From positions 372,001 through 436,000 of the forward strand of contig JAGYXB010000360.1 in NCBI GenBank assembly GCA_022495005.1: DNA of 64,000 nt, given 5' to 3'. Below, piece by piece: positions 20,577 through 32,241 of the stretch. Below the pieces are notes generated by a model. That model had not been told where the DNA came from. It searched no databases and was given only the letters and a program-made list of their open reading frames with translations. This stretch comes from Rhyacophila brunnea (lineage: Eukaryota; Arthropoda; Insecta; Trichoptera; Rhyacophilidae). The position numbers and the translations under genes are program-made. Positions within the stretch are counted from its first letter, which is position 1. Each line of letters opens with the position of its first letter.

Positions 20577-22075
20577 CATTGTATCCTACGCAGAATAGGT
20601 ACATTATTATTATTATTATGGGTTATGAGATTGTACATATATGACGTCACACCATAAGGGGGTAGGGGGTCTGATATGACGGGATGACTGTCTAAAATGG
20701 TAATATAGGGGAGAGGTTGTAGAAAATGTAGAGTCACAAAACCGACAAAATAATAAAATAAACTCATTAGATATATTGTATCGTCTGAGAGAGTGCATAC
20801 AACATGGAAGACGGCAAAAAATGAAAAAATCAAAATACTAGATTACAAAAATAAACCTAAATAAAAGACTGAAAACATAATCGTACAAGCGGTGGCGCGT
20901 TTGTTGGCGTAGAGGTCCAGCGCACAGGCTGATCACATTAAAATAACATTTAAGACTTTGTTATTATTTAATAATTATATGACAGGTTTGAACGGCTTCG
21001 AGGCCCCTTTTTAAATTATCTGACGAATCCATTGCGTTATCTGCGTCAAAAGAAAATTGCCACTGCGTTGGTACACGTCAACATACAATGTACAAAATCT
21101 TAACAAAAAGAATCCTCCAAGTATAAAATTTTGATAAAATATCTTTGATTGCCGAATACTGGCTTAATGCATGCGCTGACTTAATAAATATAACCTTCCC
21201 TTTACGAACCAAATAAATTCCGTCCGTTCCGGTGATGTTACCTTGGATTACCGTATGAGATTGACTTACAGTAAGCAAAAGGGAAATGCCTATTTTGATA
21301 ACATAAATAAATCTAATAATTTTTTTACTATCTATAAATGATCAAGAGGGATTTAAAACTTTAATAAAATTATTATTTTATATATTTTAACACATTCTTC
21401 TATAAGTCTTTATTTCACCGCTTACTTTCATAATATCTTTTTCTCACAATTGAGTACGTCTGTTTTTGTCGCATACCTATACTTTTAGATCTATGCATTT
21501 TGTTCATAATGGAATGTAATGCTCTGTTTGCAATGAGCATTTAAAATAAATGAAATCTGACAGATACTATCGATTTAGTATATCTATTTACTGGATAATG
21601 CCACCAATTTTTAAATAATACCATTTTAATTATACGTAATATTGATGATTCTACGAAAAGCCGATATATAAAGATGACGAAGCTCATTAAACTGCAATAT
21701 TTGTAATTTAATGGGCTGAGTAACCTACAGTGACACCACGGTAACGGGCGTGTTAAGGATGTATTACTAGTTTACACATTAGGCGAAAAATTTCACAAAC
21801 CGGCATATCATCGATATAATAAATTTGTAACAAATTAGAATTATCTATATTATATAACGAATGTTGATTATGTACCCACATAGAGTTCATTGTATTCGAA
21901 ACAAGTCATCCTTGACAAAATTTCAATACTGTATAATACAATGATTCATTTGTTTATTTATATACTATGTAAGTACATAAGCTGCTTTGAATTTATTTTT
22001 AAACTATTAGAATTACCTGTCACAGTAATTATAATAGACAAGCAGGGCAGGGCTATTCTAAATAGTTAACACCGT
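20577..22075. other. About 1.5 kb without recognised features
   Basis: Several short minus-strand open frames (20459-20833, 21078-21278) lack domains, splice support or codon bias. No repeat copies in the window. Confidence 0.5.
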
Positions 22076-22086
22076 TATTTTTAGTG

Positions 22087-22660
22087 CTCCAAAATAACAC
22101 GGATGTCACTCAGAGCAACTCCATAAATAAGACGGATATCTACAATAATTTATCGTTAACTGTGTTACTAAACGACATTTGACAACTCGACAGGCAGTTA
22201 ATTACCTCGGGAAGTTAACTGTCAGGCGTTTAACAAGGCCACCCATGACCGCATTAACCACGAGCTGTCAAATGTCGTTGAGTAACACGATGTATTAACA
22301 CGACGTATTATAATGGTTTCCGGCTCGATGCAGAGGCCATTATCAAGAGTTATGTGTTATGATGAAGTGTAGTGTAGTTATGTGAATTCAAACGCTGCTC
22401 TGAGAATGCCAGAAGGAAGCCGATTAGCTAAGAGCAAACGTTGCTCAGAGTAATATTGTGTCAATAGTTACGAACAATAAGCCCGAAACGTCGTGGAAAG
22501 AATGAAGAAGGACACGTGGTGGAAATCCAAGAATCTATTAACACGTATTACTTGATTTAAAATGCATCCCATTAGAAAAGTGAAGTAACAGATGTTAACT
22601 GTGCTAACATTAATCGTTAATAATCGTGTAGTTTATATCCGTAAAACAAAGCGCTCCGAC
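22087..22660. repeat. Interspersed repeat family O, copy O1
   Basis: The left end GTGCTCCAAAATAACACGG and a weak inverted partner near 22640-22660 (ATATCCGTAAAACAAAGCGC) suggest TIRs. The inner part CGTTGAGTAACAC and GTTAACTGTGCTAACAT match 37400-37640. Superfamily unknown. Confidence 0.55.
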
Positions 22661-22718
22661 TATCCTCAAATATTGAATTCACGTTACATTTCCATGACAA
22701 AATTGAAAATATTGTATA

Positions 22719-22980
22719 ACATGTGTTTAAGTTTATCAGATTATATGGGGTAAGCAAATTCCCATTATTTTTGTGTTCCCTGGTTCATAACTTTAAGACA
22801 AAGCCAGTGTTCGAAATGGGAAATTGTACGAACCGGAGCGCTTGGTAATTATACGAAAATAATAACAAAAAATAAGTGTGTTAGATTTTATGTTATATGG
22901 CCTAGGTACCTAACTGGTACCTAATCATATTTTTCATGAGACGAAGCGATTATCTCAACAGAATAGTTTCGGCTATAGTT
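22719..22980. mobile_element. Fragments of hAT families E (22719-22782) and Q (22806-22980)
   Basis: The E end reads GTGTTTAAGTTTATCAGATT to GTGTTCCCTG. The Q part reads CAGTGTTCGAAATGGGAAA, GAACCGGAGCGCTTGG and ATAAGTGTGTTAGATTTTA. Both are truncated. Confidence 0.6.
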
Positions 22981-23045
22981 TTTATTTATTTATTATATTA
23001 TATTTATTATATTATATATTATTTTATTAATTATTTACTATTATA
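22980..23045. repeat. AT-rich low-complexity tract
   Basis: Almost pure A/T built from TTATTATAT units. Confidence 0.7.
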
Positions 23046-23143
23046 TTCCACTTACGTGAGAAGCAATTGAATTGATCGATATGTAATAAATTATTACAAT
23101 ATAATGAGCATAGATACTCAGCTACACAGAAGACTCCTCTTCG

Positions 23144-23495
23144 CAGTGACGTCACTAGATAAAATGCCGCCCCTAGGCAACGCCAAAATGCCGCCCCATT
23201 TTTTATACAGTATTTTTATCATCCTTTCATGAGTCCGATATCTAAGAAATGTGTTGTATGTATACATTATTAACAAAATATCAGACTGTAATTATTCGCA
23301 AATTTGCACGTGTCGTTTCTAGTCACCAAGGATGTCACAGGGCAACGGAAGTAAACTAGATATCGCAAACCCGACAAAACCAGTGAGCTAATTTTAAGTT
23401 TAAGTGGCTATTTCTATATTATATTCCAAATGATCCTCCTCGATTTGTCGCCCCCAAGCGACGCTCAAACTGCCAACCCCCACGGGACGTCACTG
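23144..23495. mobile_element. hAT family S MITE
   Basis: TIRs CAGTGACGTCAC and GGACGTCACTG. 8-bp flanks CCTCTTCG/CCTATTCG (7 of 8). Inner ends are rich in TGCCGCCCC. A detached end of the same family is at 62345-62385 and weaker fragments lie near 39480 and 41730. Confidence 0.8.
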
Positions 23496-23847
23496 CCTAT
23501 TCGATAGACTAACCAGGAAAATGAGGGTCGGGAAACCTAGGAACAATAGATAGTAATGCTGGTGATGCTGACGATAACCTAGATATTGATAATGTCCACG
23601 AGAAAGTATATTAAAACTAGGTAAGTATATTATAGCTCAATCGCTTGTCCTATGAAATAATTTTTCTGTGACCTTTCATAATATCGATCGGGAAGTCCCC
23701 TATACAATTTGTATCTGTCCCGAGAGACTTCATTGCGGTTCTATTGTTAAAAATCACTTTTCCGGCACGACAGTTAGGCGCCTACCATGGAGCAGGTGAT
23801 TGAGCATTTTTTTATGGCGAAGAGCCAAATTTTGTGTATTTCCATTT
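23496..23847. other. No feature recognised
   Basis: No ORF or repeat partner found. Confidence 0.4.
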
Positions 23848-24307
23848 TTACAACGTTTTTATTTGCTCGCATTCTTGTTTGTCCAGTACAAATCTTGCAA
23901 TCGATTTATAACTAAATTCCCGACTAGCTAGACATCTGAAATTTTTAGAATATATCAGGACACGATGCCAATGCATTCTTTTAATATTTTTAGCCATCTT
24001 TAAGCAGAATTGAATTCATTTTCAGTGTATTCTTTTTTGTATGGAAAGTTATTTCAGAAAAATCCGTAAAAAGTAAAAGACTATTATTGGTTGCTAAGCG
24101 GGTGGTCCTAGCAACTAAATTGTTAATATATACGTGCGTTACTATTAAAATAAAATGAAATGTCAGAATGACATTTTTGTATTCTTTATTTGTTTGTTTT
24201 TTATTTACTTCAAATCAAGTACAAGTTTGAGCATATTGAGCATAATAATTCAACAGAAAATTTAAAAACGTAAGTATATAAAAAGTTATTTTTATCTTGT
24301 AATTATT
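23848..24307 (+). mobile_element. Helentron-like family F copy F3
   Basis: Starts TTACAACGTTTTTATTTGCTC and ends CTTGTAATTATT after the hairpin ATAAAAAGTTATTTTTAT. Full length. Confidence 0.85.
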
Positions 24308-25007
24308 CTTTTTAATCAATATAATAATTATAAAGGTATAGGTATTCACATTTACAATTTCGGTGATGCAAATTGTTAATAGGTAAGTGATAAATTTATA
24401 TGCCTAGCCCAATCTAAACACATCATTCAGTTATCTGTAGGTGAACAATGTTTTCCATCCAAAGACAATACTTTGTATCAGACAATTTTAAACATCTTTA
24501 AACAGTTTTTATACAATGTTCATTCATTGTTCGCGTACATAATTATTGTGTATCTTGTTATGCACTATGTTTTAACCCTGTCGCACATAGATACTCGTAT
24601 TTAATGTAACACGCCGAATTTGTCGATATGATTTTGTTATCATTAAAGAAATGCGACATTTTTGGTAGATTTTTTTAATTTTTTTTACCACTTTTACCAC
24701 TTTTTAAATGCACGTTAATTACAACGATCGGCCGCCTGGTCATTACGCGCCAGGTGCGTCTTCGGCGTCCAAAGTATTAACTATTTTTTTTATTCAACGA
24801 ATAAGACACAAGATTTTAGAATATAACATTCTATATTATACATATTGAATATGCATAATTTGAAAACAAAACATGCATATACACACTAGAAAAAACCCGA
24901 CGGAATCTACTGGATTCACGCTAGTATGCTGTTACAATTAAGCTATGGGCATCTTAGTTAATTACGACATTTTTAACGAGTAGTTTTTACATGAAACCCT
25001 TATTGAT
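24308..25007. other. No feature recognised
   Basis: About 0.7 kb. Only poly-T runs and one GC island (near 24725-24775) without an ORF. Confidence 0.45.
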
Positions 25008-25200
25008 TTTTTTAGATACCCAAAACTAAGGTCGCTACGTGAAGTGTGCTTTGACAAAAAGTGCCTATTAGAGAGAGGAGCACGGTGAACTAACAAAAAA
25101 TAAATGACGCTAATCAATAAAAATATAGGTATTATATTAAATGACAGACCTTCAAAAAAAATAAAGTTCGTCTTTGTGGCGACCAAATCGGACGGCAAGT
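25008..25200. repeat. Interspersed repeat family P, copy P1
   Basis: CCCAAAACTAAGGTCGCTAC to TTTGTGGCGACCAAATCGG matches 37055-37310 (P2). P2 in turn shares its first half with 52330-52475 (P3). Non-coding. Nature unknown. Confidence 0.55.
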
Positions 25201-25702
25201 ATTGACTTCTCCATCAAAGGAAAAAATCAAACATCTTTGAAGTAACTGTACACGCTGCGCACAATTTGTAAATTGAACTCAATAAGTCTGACCACAACAT
25301 AACAATAATTATCATTAACAATATATTTAATAGATTTTTTAGTTTTTGGACCGTAAACGGCTCGATGAACCGTCTTTGCTACACCTGACTGCAACTAACA
25401 ACATCAGTAGTATCATAACATAATACAGCCAAACTGTTCGTCCGTAAAAAAATAACATCTCCAGTAGCGGAACATCGTGGTTTTGGCTCATGGCTTGTTC
25501 GTATATTCCTACTTATTTTTATGAGATAAATTAAATAAATTCTATGTACCTATTTTATTATTACCACGTTTTTCTTGAGTTGACTATCAAAAGTCACTTT
25601 AAACCATGTGAAAATCGTTAACAAAGTCGATCGTTGATGTCATAACACAAAAAAAAATAATGTAAATCGACTCACTCACTCATATTTAAGGGAGTTCAAT
25701 AT
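25201..25702. other. No feature recognised
   Basis: No coding or repeat signal beyond AT-richness. Confidence 0.4.
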
Positions 25703-25703
25703 T

Positions 25704-25856
25704 TTACCACGTTTTTATTAGCTCGTATTCTTGTTTATCCACTGAAAATCTTGCAATCGATTTTTAACTAACTTCCCGACTAGCTAGACATTTGAAACTT
25801 TTAGAATATATCAGAACACGATGCTAATGCACTCTTTTAATACTTTTAGCCATCTT
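25704..25856 (+). mobile_element. Helentron-like family F copy F4, truncated
   Basis: Keeps the 5' end (TTACCACGTTTTTATTAGCTC) through TTTTAGCCATCTT, then stops abruptly. The 3' hairpin is missing. Confidence 0.8.
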
Positions 25857-25952
25857 CCACCATAACAACGAAACAGTGTTGTAATACTATAGTTTGTGAA
25901 TGAGATTTCTCGTTTCTTGATAATTTGCGAATTCTCGAGAATCGATAATATT

Positions 25953-26445
25953 TTACCACGTTTTTCTTAGCTCGTATTCTTGTTTGTCCGGTGGTTGTTT
26001 ATCCAGTCAATCGATTTTTAACTAACTTCCCAATTAGCTAGACATTTGAAACTTTTAGAATATACCAGAACACGATGCCAATGCATTCTTTTAATACTTT
26101 TAGCCATCTTTAAGTAGAATTGAATTCATTTTCGGTTAATTCTGTTTTTTATTAAAAAGTTATTTCGGAAGAAATCCGTAATCTAATCCACTATTATTGG
26201 TTGCTAAGGGGGTGGTCCTAGCAACTAAATTATTATTATATAAGTGCGTTACTATGTAAATCAAAATTACATTTCAGTATTCTATTATATTTTGTTTGTT
26301 TGTTGCAAAATAGCATAATAATGATTTGTTGACAATTGCCTTATTTGTCCTAAATTATTAATACATAGAATTGTCAAGTTTATATGATTCAACAGAATAT
26401 TTAAAAACGTGGTAAATAAGAAGTTCTTTTTATCTTGTAATTATT
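25953..26445 (+). mobile_element. Helentron-like family F copy F5
   Basis: Starts TTACCACGTTTTTCTTAGCTC and ends CTTGTAATTATT. Lies 97 bp after the truncated F4 in the same orientation. Confidence 0.85.
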
Positions 26446-27132
26446 ATCTTATCATTCGTAATATTACAGCTTATCAAAATATGCTTTGTATGCGATTAAA
26501 ATGTGTCTAATAAATATAGATTTTTCTTTTCTAATTATTGTTTATACGTCATAAAATATTTTGTATCACGTATGTCGTAAACAAAAGAATTCGGAAGCTC
26601 TAAAAATTCTGAGAAAATGACTAAACGGAAAAGGTATAAAAATAGCCACCAGAGTAAACTTAACAAAGAATAGTCTTTTAGAATGTGTTTAGCCAATTTA
26701 ACACCGTAGATAGGATATAATTCGTACTGATCACCATTAACAGTAATGAGATAATCAGGGAACTCAGAAATAATGGGAACAGAAATACCTAACGGGTGTG
26801 GAGTAACCGGCAACCGATCTCGAGTGTGTAAGAATAATTAGAGGTGAGTTGGAAATACTGTCACCAGTTTGTGTACTCAAGTTTCGGATGAAACTACCCA
26901 TACTCAGTACGTGTGGCCCAATAAACTTGTGATGATATCATCGCATGTCGCTGTTCTGTGCACTAGCCAGTTGGTAAACTTTCAACACTATTGACATTAA
27001 ATGCGCACGAACGAAATAGCACTTGAATATAGGTATATTTTAATTTACTTGTCTATTGCGTTCGAATGTATGAATAATAATAGGTCATTAATTTTGTGTC
27101 GCAGCACAGTGTTGAGATGACGCACAGGCTTA

Positions 27133-28491
27133 GTGTACGGCCTCAGTAAGCGTTGCGTGCAGCGCGGCGCGCAGCGCAGCGTGCGGCGTTCTCTGATCTG
27201 TCCTTAGTGCACAGTGAGCGTTTGGAGCGTTTAGCCAAAGTGAAAATTTTAATAACTCTGGCTCTCTCGCGTACGGAAGTGTATTGAATGTGTTCTTGGG
27301 AGTTTATATGCAAATAGGTGTATATTAAGTAAAGCGATAGAAACGAACGTGGAACATGCTTGTCTAATAATAATAGCTACATGCATTTTACACAATGTTA
27401 TAAGAGATCTCGAAGGCAATTTTGATCATCATCCACAATAGATTTCTTAGATTTCTCTACTTAAGAACATACGGGTTCTTTCCTTGTGATAATGATAATA
27501 AAATGAATTTCCCGACTAGTTTTATTCTGGGTATGCTTTCAATGCAATCCCTGTCCACTAGAAGAGTGATTGCTCTTTTAAAGCATTTCTTTTTACTTCT
27601 TCGTGGGTTCATTTACAATCCGTAATACTGGCAAATATTAATTTTCATGTTCCCACCAATATTACCCGTAACTCTACGGTTTTCATGATACCTCGTCGCA
27701 GGACAGATGTTATGTTTCATGATGCTGTGTATCATGCGATTAACTTATTTGATGGCACCATAAAGGTTGATTTATTTTTTATCAACTATATAATGTTAGT
27801 AAACGTGTTAAATATGTTAAATTTATAATTGTATATATCATGTTTTTTTAATATTTACATAAACACATGCTGTTTTTTCTGCTTTCTTGTTATATAGTTG
27901 TTATTTGTAATTAAGACATTTTTATAATTTTGTATTTATTATGTATTATGGCGCATTGGCTAATCGCTGTAATGCCGTAATACTCTTTTTCTAAATAAAT
28001 AAAATAAATAATTAAATAAATAAATAAAATCATTACATTATAAATAATATTCCTACAGAATCAACTACGAATAAATTCTCAGGTAATAGACGAAACAACA
28101 GTTCTTCCGTCACAGCGCGAGATGTAAGAAACCAATTTTCAACTATTTTTTGGAAAACAGAATAACTCCGGCCTGAATAAATTTGTAATGAAATACTTAA
28201 TAATACAACGAACTTTATACTAAAAAATAAAAACATTATTTTCCTTCAATTCCGACTTTTACTGCTAATTCCCTCCACCGAATAACGAAAATAATTTGCG
28301 CGCCGAAGTAAACGCTGTTAAATTTCAAACTGGTTTGTCATGAGCGCGCGCGCTCGTCAGCGCGCCGTAACAAACACAAACACCCCTGCTGTTTTTCATA
28401 GCCAGTAAGGCCACCTGCATTGCGTAACACGTGTTTGTCCTCCACGCTGCGCGCTGCGCTCTGCACAACGCTCGTCACTGAGGCCACACAC
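27133..28491. mobile_element. PIF/Harbinger-like element with GC-rich ends
   Basis: Ends GTGTACGGCCTCAGT and ACTGAGGCCACACAC. TSD TTA (27130-27132, 28492-28494). The paralogous empty site at 45685-45700 (ACAGGCTTAGGCTTG) confirms the boundaries. Ends contain GCGCAGCGC-type repeats. No transposase. Carries LINE H1. Confidence 0.9.
27399..28031 (+). pseudogene. LINE family H, RT C-terminus and 3' UTR, copy H1
   Basis: Reads IHNRFLRFLYLRTYGFFPCD, then NFPTSFILGMLSMQSLSTRR, then PRRRTDVMFHDAVYHAINLF and a stop near 27825. This is about 140 codons of the C-terminal part of a CR1/Jockey-like reverse transcriptase, followed by a 3' UTR and an AAATAAAT tail (27990-28031). The stretch is nearly open, so this copy is fairly young. 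It lies inside the Harbinger-like element and is the innermost layer of the nest. The 5' truncation is near 27399. Short ATTATAA-like sequence on both sides may be a TSD. Confidence 0.75.
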
Positions 28492-29049
28492 TTAGGCTTG
28501 TTATATACCGCTCAAAACATGTTTAAATTTAAAAAAATCACTGTTATTCATTTTTGTTAACAATAATATTGTAACCTAACAGAAAAAAACTCATAAATTT
28601 AAAATTTTGTAATAAATGGGACTTTTCGACAAGTGGAGCTCAGTGTATTTTTAGCGATTATATTGAAGCCAATTCACAGTCTGAGTTCCCTGAGCCGATA
28701 CGTATTTTAAAATACTAATAATATGGAGTTGGTTTTAGTTTCAGTTGAGTATGAAACTTTTGTCGCATACGCACGGGAACACGTTTATATACTAAGTATT
28801 TTTTTATACTGGTAGTAAGTAGGTATACTTAGTCTTCAAAATCGACTCTAGTAAGAATATGGGATAAACTTAAACACGTGTCAAGAATACGTCTGCCCTT
28901 CGTTCTGACAACTGATTTCGGTTTAAGCACTGACGCTCATGCAATATTGGTGTATTGATGGTTGTAACACGCACTATTGCACGTATATAATGCGTGTTTC
29001 ATTGTCATAGAATACTCACACATTCAAAATCCTGCGTCAAAATATAGTG

Positions 29050-29290
29050 TATTGGGCTATATCCAGGTTCGAAATGAACTGGAGCGCACCGGAGCGCCGT
29101 TCCGGTTCATAAAATCGGCAAAAATTATCGCTCTGTCTCGTGGAAAAAGTAATTTAACCGCCTGGGCTAGATAGACCATATAACAAAGAATCTAACACAC
29201 TTATTTTTATATAAAATATATATGGAATATATTAACATTTTCGGAATATTATGCGTTTCGGTTCGTAAAATTTTCTATTTCGAGCGCTGG
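29050..29290. mobile_element. hAT family Q copy Q3, inside E4
   Basis: CCAGGTTCGAAATGAACTGG to CTATTTCGAGCGCTGG. Inner ends are rich in GGAGCGCACCGGAGCG. TSD not clear in this copy. Confidence 0.7.
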
Positions 29291-29347
29291 GTATTCCGAA
29301 AATCAGAATTCTATTAATTATCAATCTGTTCTGTCGAGATAATAAAC

Positions 29348-29861
29348 AAATAATTACAAGATAAAAAGAACTTTTTATATACCACGTTTTTGAATTCTCT
29401 GTTGAATCATATAAACTTGACAATTATATGCATTAATAAAAACTTTTTATTGTAGGTACTTACTTTTAATAGAAATACTGAATAAATATTAGATATAGAA
29501 TACTGAAATGTCATTTTGACATTTAGTATTGATTTCCATAGTAACGCACGTATATATTATTAATAATTTAGTTGCTAGGACCCCCTTAGCAACCAACAAT
29601 AATAACTTTCCCTACAAAACAGAATTAACTGAAAATGAATTCAATTCTGCTTACAATGGCTAAAAGTATTAAAAGAATGCATTGTCGTCGTGTTCTGATA
29701 TATTCTAAAAGTTTCATATGTCTAGCTTGTCGGGAAGTTAGTTAAAAATCTTCAATCGTCCAATACAAATCTTGGACAAACAAGAAAAAAAATGTACTGG
29801 ACACACAAGAAAAAATCTGTACCGGACAAACGAGAATACGAGCCAATAAAAACGTGGTAAA
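29348..29861 (-). mobile_element. Helentron-like family F copy F6
   Basis: Complement starts TTACCACGTTTTTATTGGCTC and ends with the hairpin and CTTGTAATTATT. A direct duplication of the AATCTTGGACAAACAAGAAA-type stretch occurs near the 5' end. Lies 4 bp from the E4 TSD. Confidence 0.85.
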
Positions 29862-30321
29862 ATAAATAATATATACTTATGTAGTTATTTTAGAAACCAA
29901 ATAACCATTTCACTATCCAATTTTAATTGAATGTAATTTATATATCTACAGAAGATGTGTAAATTGTTATTTTTCTGGATTTTGACCATTCGGGATTTCG
30001 ATCAAACCCACGTGGCAATGTGAAAACTGCTCCTAATGCATTTTTAATTACATACATAATTATACTCTCGGTCAGTTGGGATAATTTGTTATTTTTTTAT
30101 AATCAAACAAACTACCTATCCAGAGTTTTTATGACATTAAGGGGAGGTTTTTTATGATTTTTTGGAGTGGCAAAATTCTAAGTTCCGCCACTGAACATCT
30201 CGTAAAAAATACATAGCGCGAAACGAATTTGCTTTGTTAAAGAAATGTCAAGGACGATTCAACCAACAGACAGTCGGATTCAGAAGCTAATGAATTTAAT
30301 ATAACTTCTTCATATTGATGT
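29862..30321. other. No feature recognised
   Basis: No ORF, TIR or repeat partner. Confidence 0.4.
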
Positions 30322-30329
30322 GTTTTTTC

Positions 30330-30553
30330 CAGCGCTCGAAATGGAAAAGTTTACGAACCGGAGCGCTCGACAATTTTCTGAAAATATTTACATAGGTATC
30401 AAATTTTATGTGTATTTTATAAAAATAAGTGTGTTAGATTTGTTGTTGTGTAGCCTATCTAGCTCAAACGGTAAAATTATTTTTTCCACGAGACAGAGCG
30501 ATAATTGGAACTGGAACAGCGCTCCGGTGCGCTCCAATCCATTTTGAGCCCTG
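30330..30553. mobile_element. hAT family Q copy Q4, full-length
   Basis: CAGCGCTCGAAATGG to CCATTTTGAGCCCTG. Flanks GTTTTTTC/GTATTTTC match 7 of 8. Inner motif ACCGGAGCGCTCG. Non-coding, 224 bp. Reference for the family. Confidence 0.85.
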
Positions 30554-30707
30554 GTATTTTCTAATATTTATAATAAATGTATGAAACCGTTTCCGTTCCA
30601 TTATCCATAGTCCGTAAATCTGATAAGTAAAACCTACTCACTACATGCAAGATAATATCTAAAATCTCATCGCATACTATAATATCTGAGAGTACTCAGT
30701 GACAGCA

Positions 30708-31730
30708 TTGGCGAAGGGTGGAGGTAGACTGTTAAAATCCGACATAAATAGTCCACACCAAATCATGGCCCCCACATCCTGAAGCGGTCCTCCAGGCTAG
30801 GATCTTTGACGGGCCTCCTACCTATCGCAAAAGATAAAGGCAGTGTGACGCTCTAGAGTAGCGTTTTTCAAATGGTGTACGCGGTAAAATTAATATGTAC
30901 CTATATTTAGTGTTTTTTGTATATTTGAATTATGGGCTTGTCGAGTATCGATACACAATTTTTTTTTACTGTTAGAGCAAATTTGTGATGTGTGTTTAAA
31001 TCACTTATCTGGACGATTCGCCACGCCGGGCCCCTCCTGAGCCCGGACACCCAGGCTAGAGCCCTGTCAGCCCCCCTTTGTGGGGGCCATGCACCAAACT
31101 TTGCAATACTTATGCATATTTGTTTTCATTGAACTAAGATTACAATGTGTAGATAGTGTAGTATATTATGAATTTACAATTAAAAAATAAGGTCAAAAGC
31201 GAATGAAAGAAATCGTAGACGCTAATTGACAATTCGCTATGAACCGTATGACACCTTTTACAGTAGTGGCGAAGGGTGGAGGTAGGCTGTTACGATCCAA
31301 CAAAGTGTAGATAGTGTCTGTTAGTTTCTAAAATTTAATTAAACCCTGCCTAATTCAAGCCATTATAGATAATAATCAAAAAATATTCGTTTATCTATAA
31401 AATATCTAAAATTATGCGATTATAACGCGAAAATGCGAAACGATTAAACCATAGATAATGTGTAGGTAGTAACCAACACAATCTGTAATAATATGTGTTC
31501 TTTATTCAACGAAATGTATGACTGAAAAAGTGTATGCTATTTTTGTCAGATCGCCCATAGCATACCGAAACTATTGTGATTTTGTGTAGGCAGATTTTAA
31601 TTGAATTAAACTGACCAGCACCATCTGCAAATTGTATTATTAGTTCAATGAAAACAAATAGTATGATTGACAAAGTTTATTGTGCACTATTTATGTCGAA
31701 TCTTAACAGCCTACCTCCACCTTTCGCCAC
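30708..31730. mobile_element. hAT-like family I, two copies in tandem (left one holding B3)
   Basis: A first left end (TTGGCGAAGGGTGGAGGTAG) at 30708 is interrupted by B3. A second left end (AGTGGCGAAGGGTGGAGGTA) at 31266 runs to the right end CCACCTTTCGCCACTG. TIRs are exceptionally long, up to about 95 bp with mismatches. Confidence 0.75.
30764..31091 (+). mobile_element. hAT family B copy B3, inside I
   Basis: CATGGCCCCCACATCC to GTGGGGGCCATG. Flanks CACCAAAT/CACCAAAC match 7 of 8. An internal deletion makes it shorter than B2. Confidence 0.9.
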
Positions 31731-31745
31731 TGGCCAGTATTATAT

Positions 31746-31984
31746 CGTCTCTGTTCTGGCAGAACACACTAACTGGAGAATACTAGTTTTGAGTAATTTG
31801 ACTTTGAAGTTGTTAAAATGTTTGAAATGGTCTATCATGTGAGTTTATTAAGTAATCGTAAAAAGGATGACTTTTATTATTTAGAAGGTTTCCAGACGGT
31901 AAAGTTTGAAATAAGGAACATTTTGGTATAACTAACTCAATATGTAATTTTTTCGAATTAGTGTCTTCCGCCAGAACAGTGACG
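31746..31984. mobile_element. Family J MITE with 4-bp TSD, copy J1
   Basis: TIRs CGTCTCTGTTCTGGCAGAAC and the complement of CCGCCAGAACAGTGACG. ATAT on both sides. Near-identical to J2 and J3, but in inverted orientation. Confidence 0.85.
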
Positions 31985-32241
31985 ATATTATACTTTCGAG
32001 CTTCTGAGGAATGGTATTTCTTTTTGAAAAAGGTAGGTACATACATAAATGAGTTGCCTAGAAGAGTCATAACTCACATATTCAAAAAATCGAGTTTTGA
32101 GATAATCGCAAAAAACCATCAGAGCACTAGAAGAAACATATTTTTGAACTCCCTTAAATATTAATGAGTGAGTGAGTCAACTTTGGCAGCGATTTTTACA
32201 TACTTAGTGACTTTTTATGGCCAATAGGCCATAATCTATAT

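Larger units (their letters stand above)
26840..28852. mobile_element. Repeat/hAT-like family R copy R1, inside E4
   Basis: Starts TAGAGGTGAGTTGGAAATAC and ends ATCGACTCTA. E sequence GTAAGAAT occurs on both sides, suggesting a duplicated target. Paralogous to 45371-46125, which lacks the inner Harbinger-like element. Confidence 0.75.
26756..29335 (-). mobile_element. hAT family E copy E4, inflated by nested insertions
   Basis: Left end CAGGGAACTCAGAAATAATG and right end ATCTGTTCTGTC. Perfect 8-bp TSD GAGATAAT (26748-26755, 29336-29343). E sequence survives at 26756-26838, 28853-29049 and 29291-29335. The gaps are R1 (with a Harbinger-like element and a LINE) and Q3. The original element was about 0.33 kb. 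Confidence 0.9.

Noticed and set aside
22100..22660. CRISPR-like or satellite array
   Set aside because: Repeated GTTAAC/GAGTAACAC words are irregularly spaced and belong to dispersed repeat O, not an array.
26535..26813. 92-codon minus-strand frame with hydrophobic segment
   Set aside because: Its first part is the terminus of E4. The rest shows no homology I recognise.
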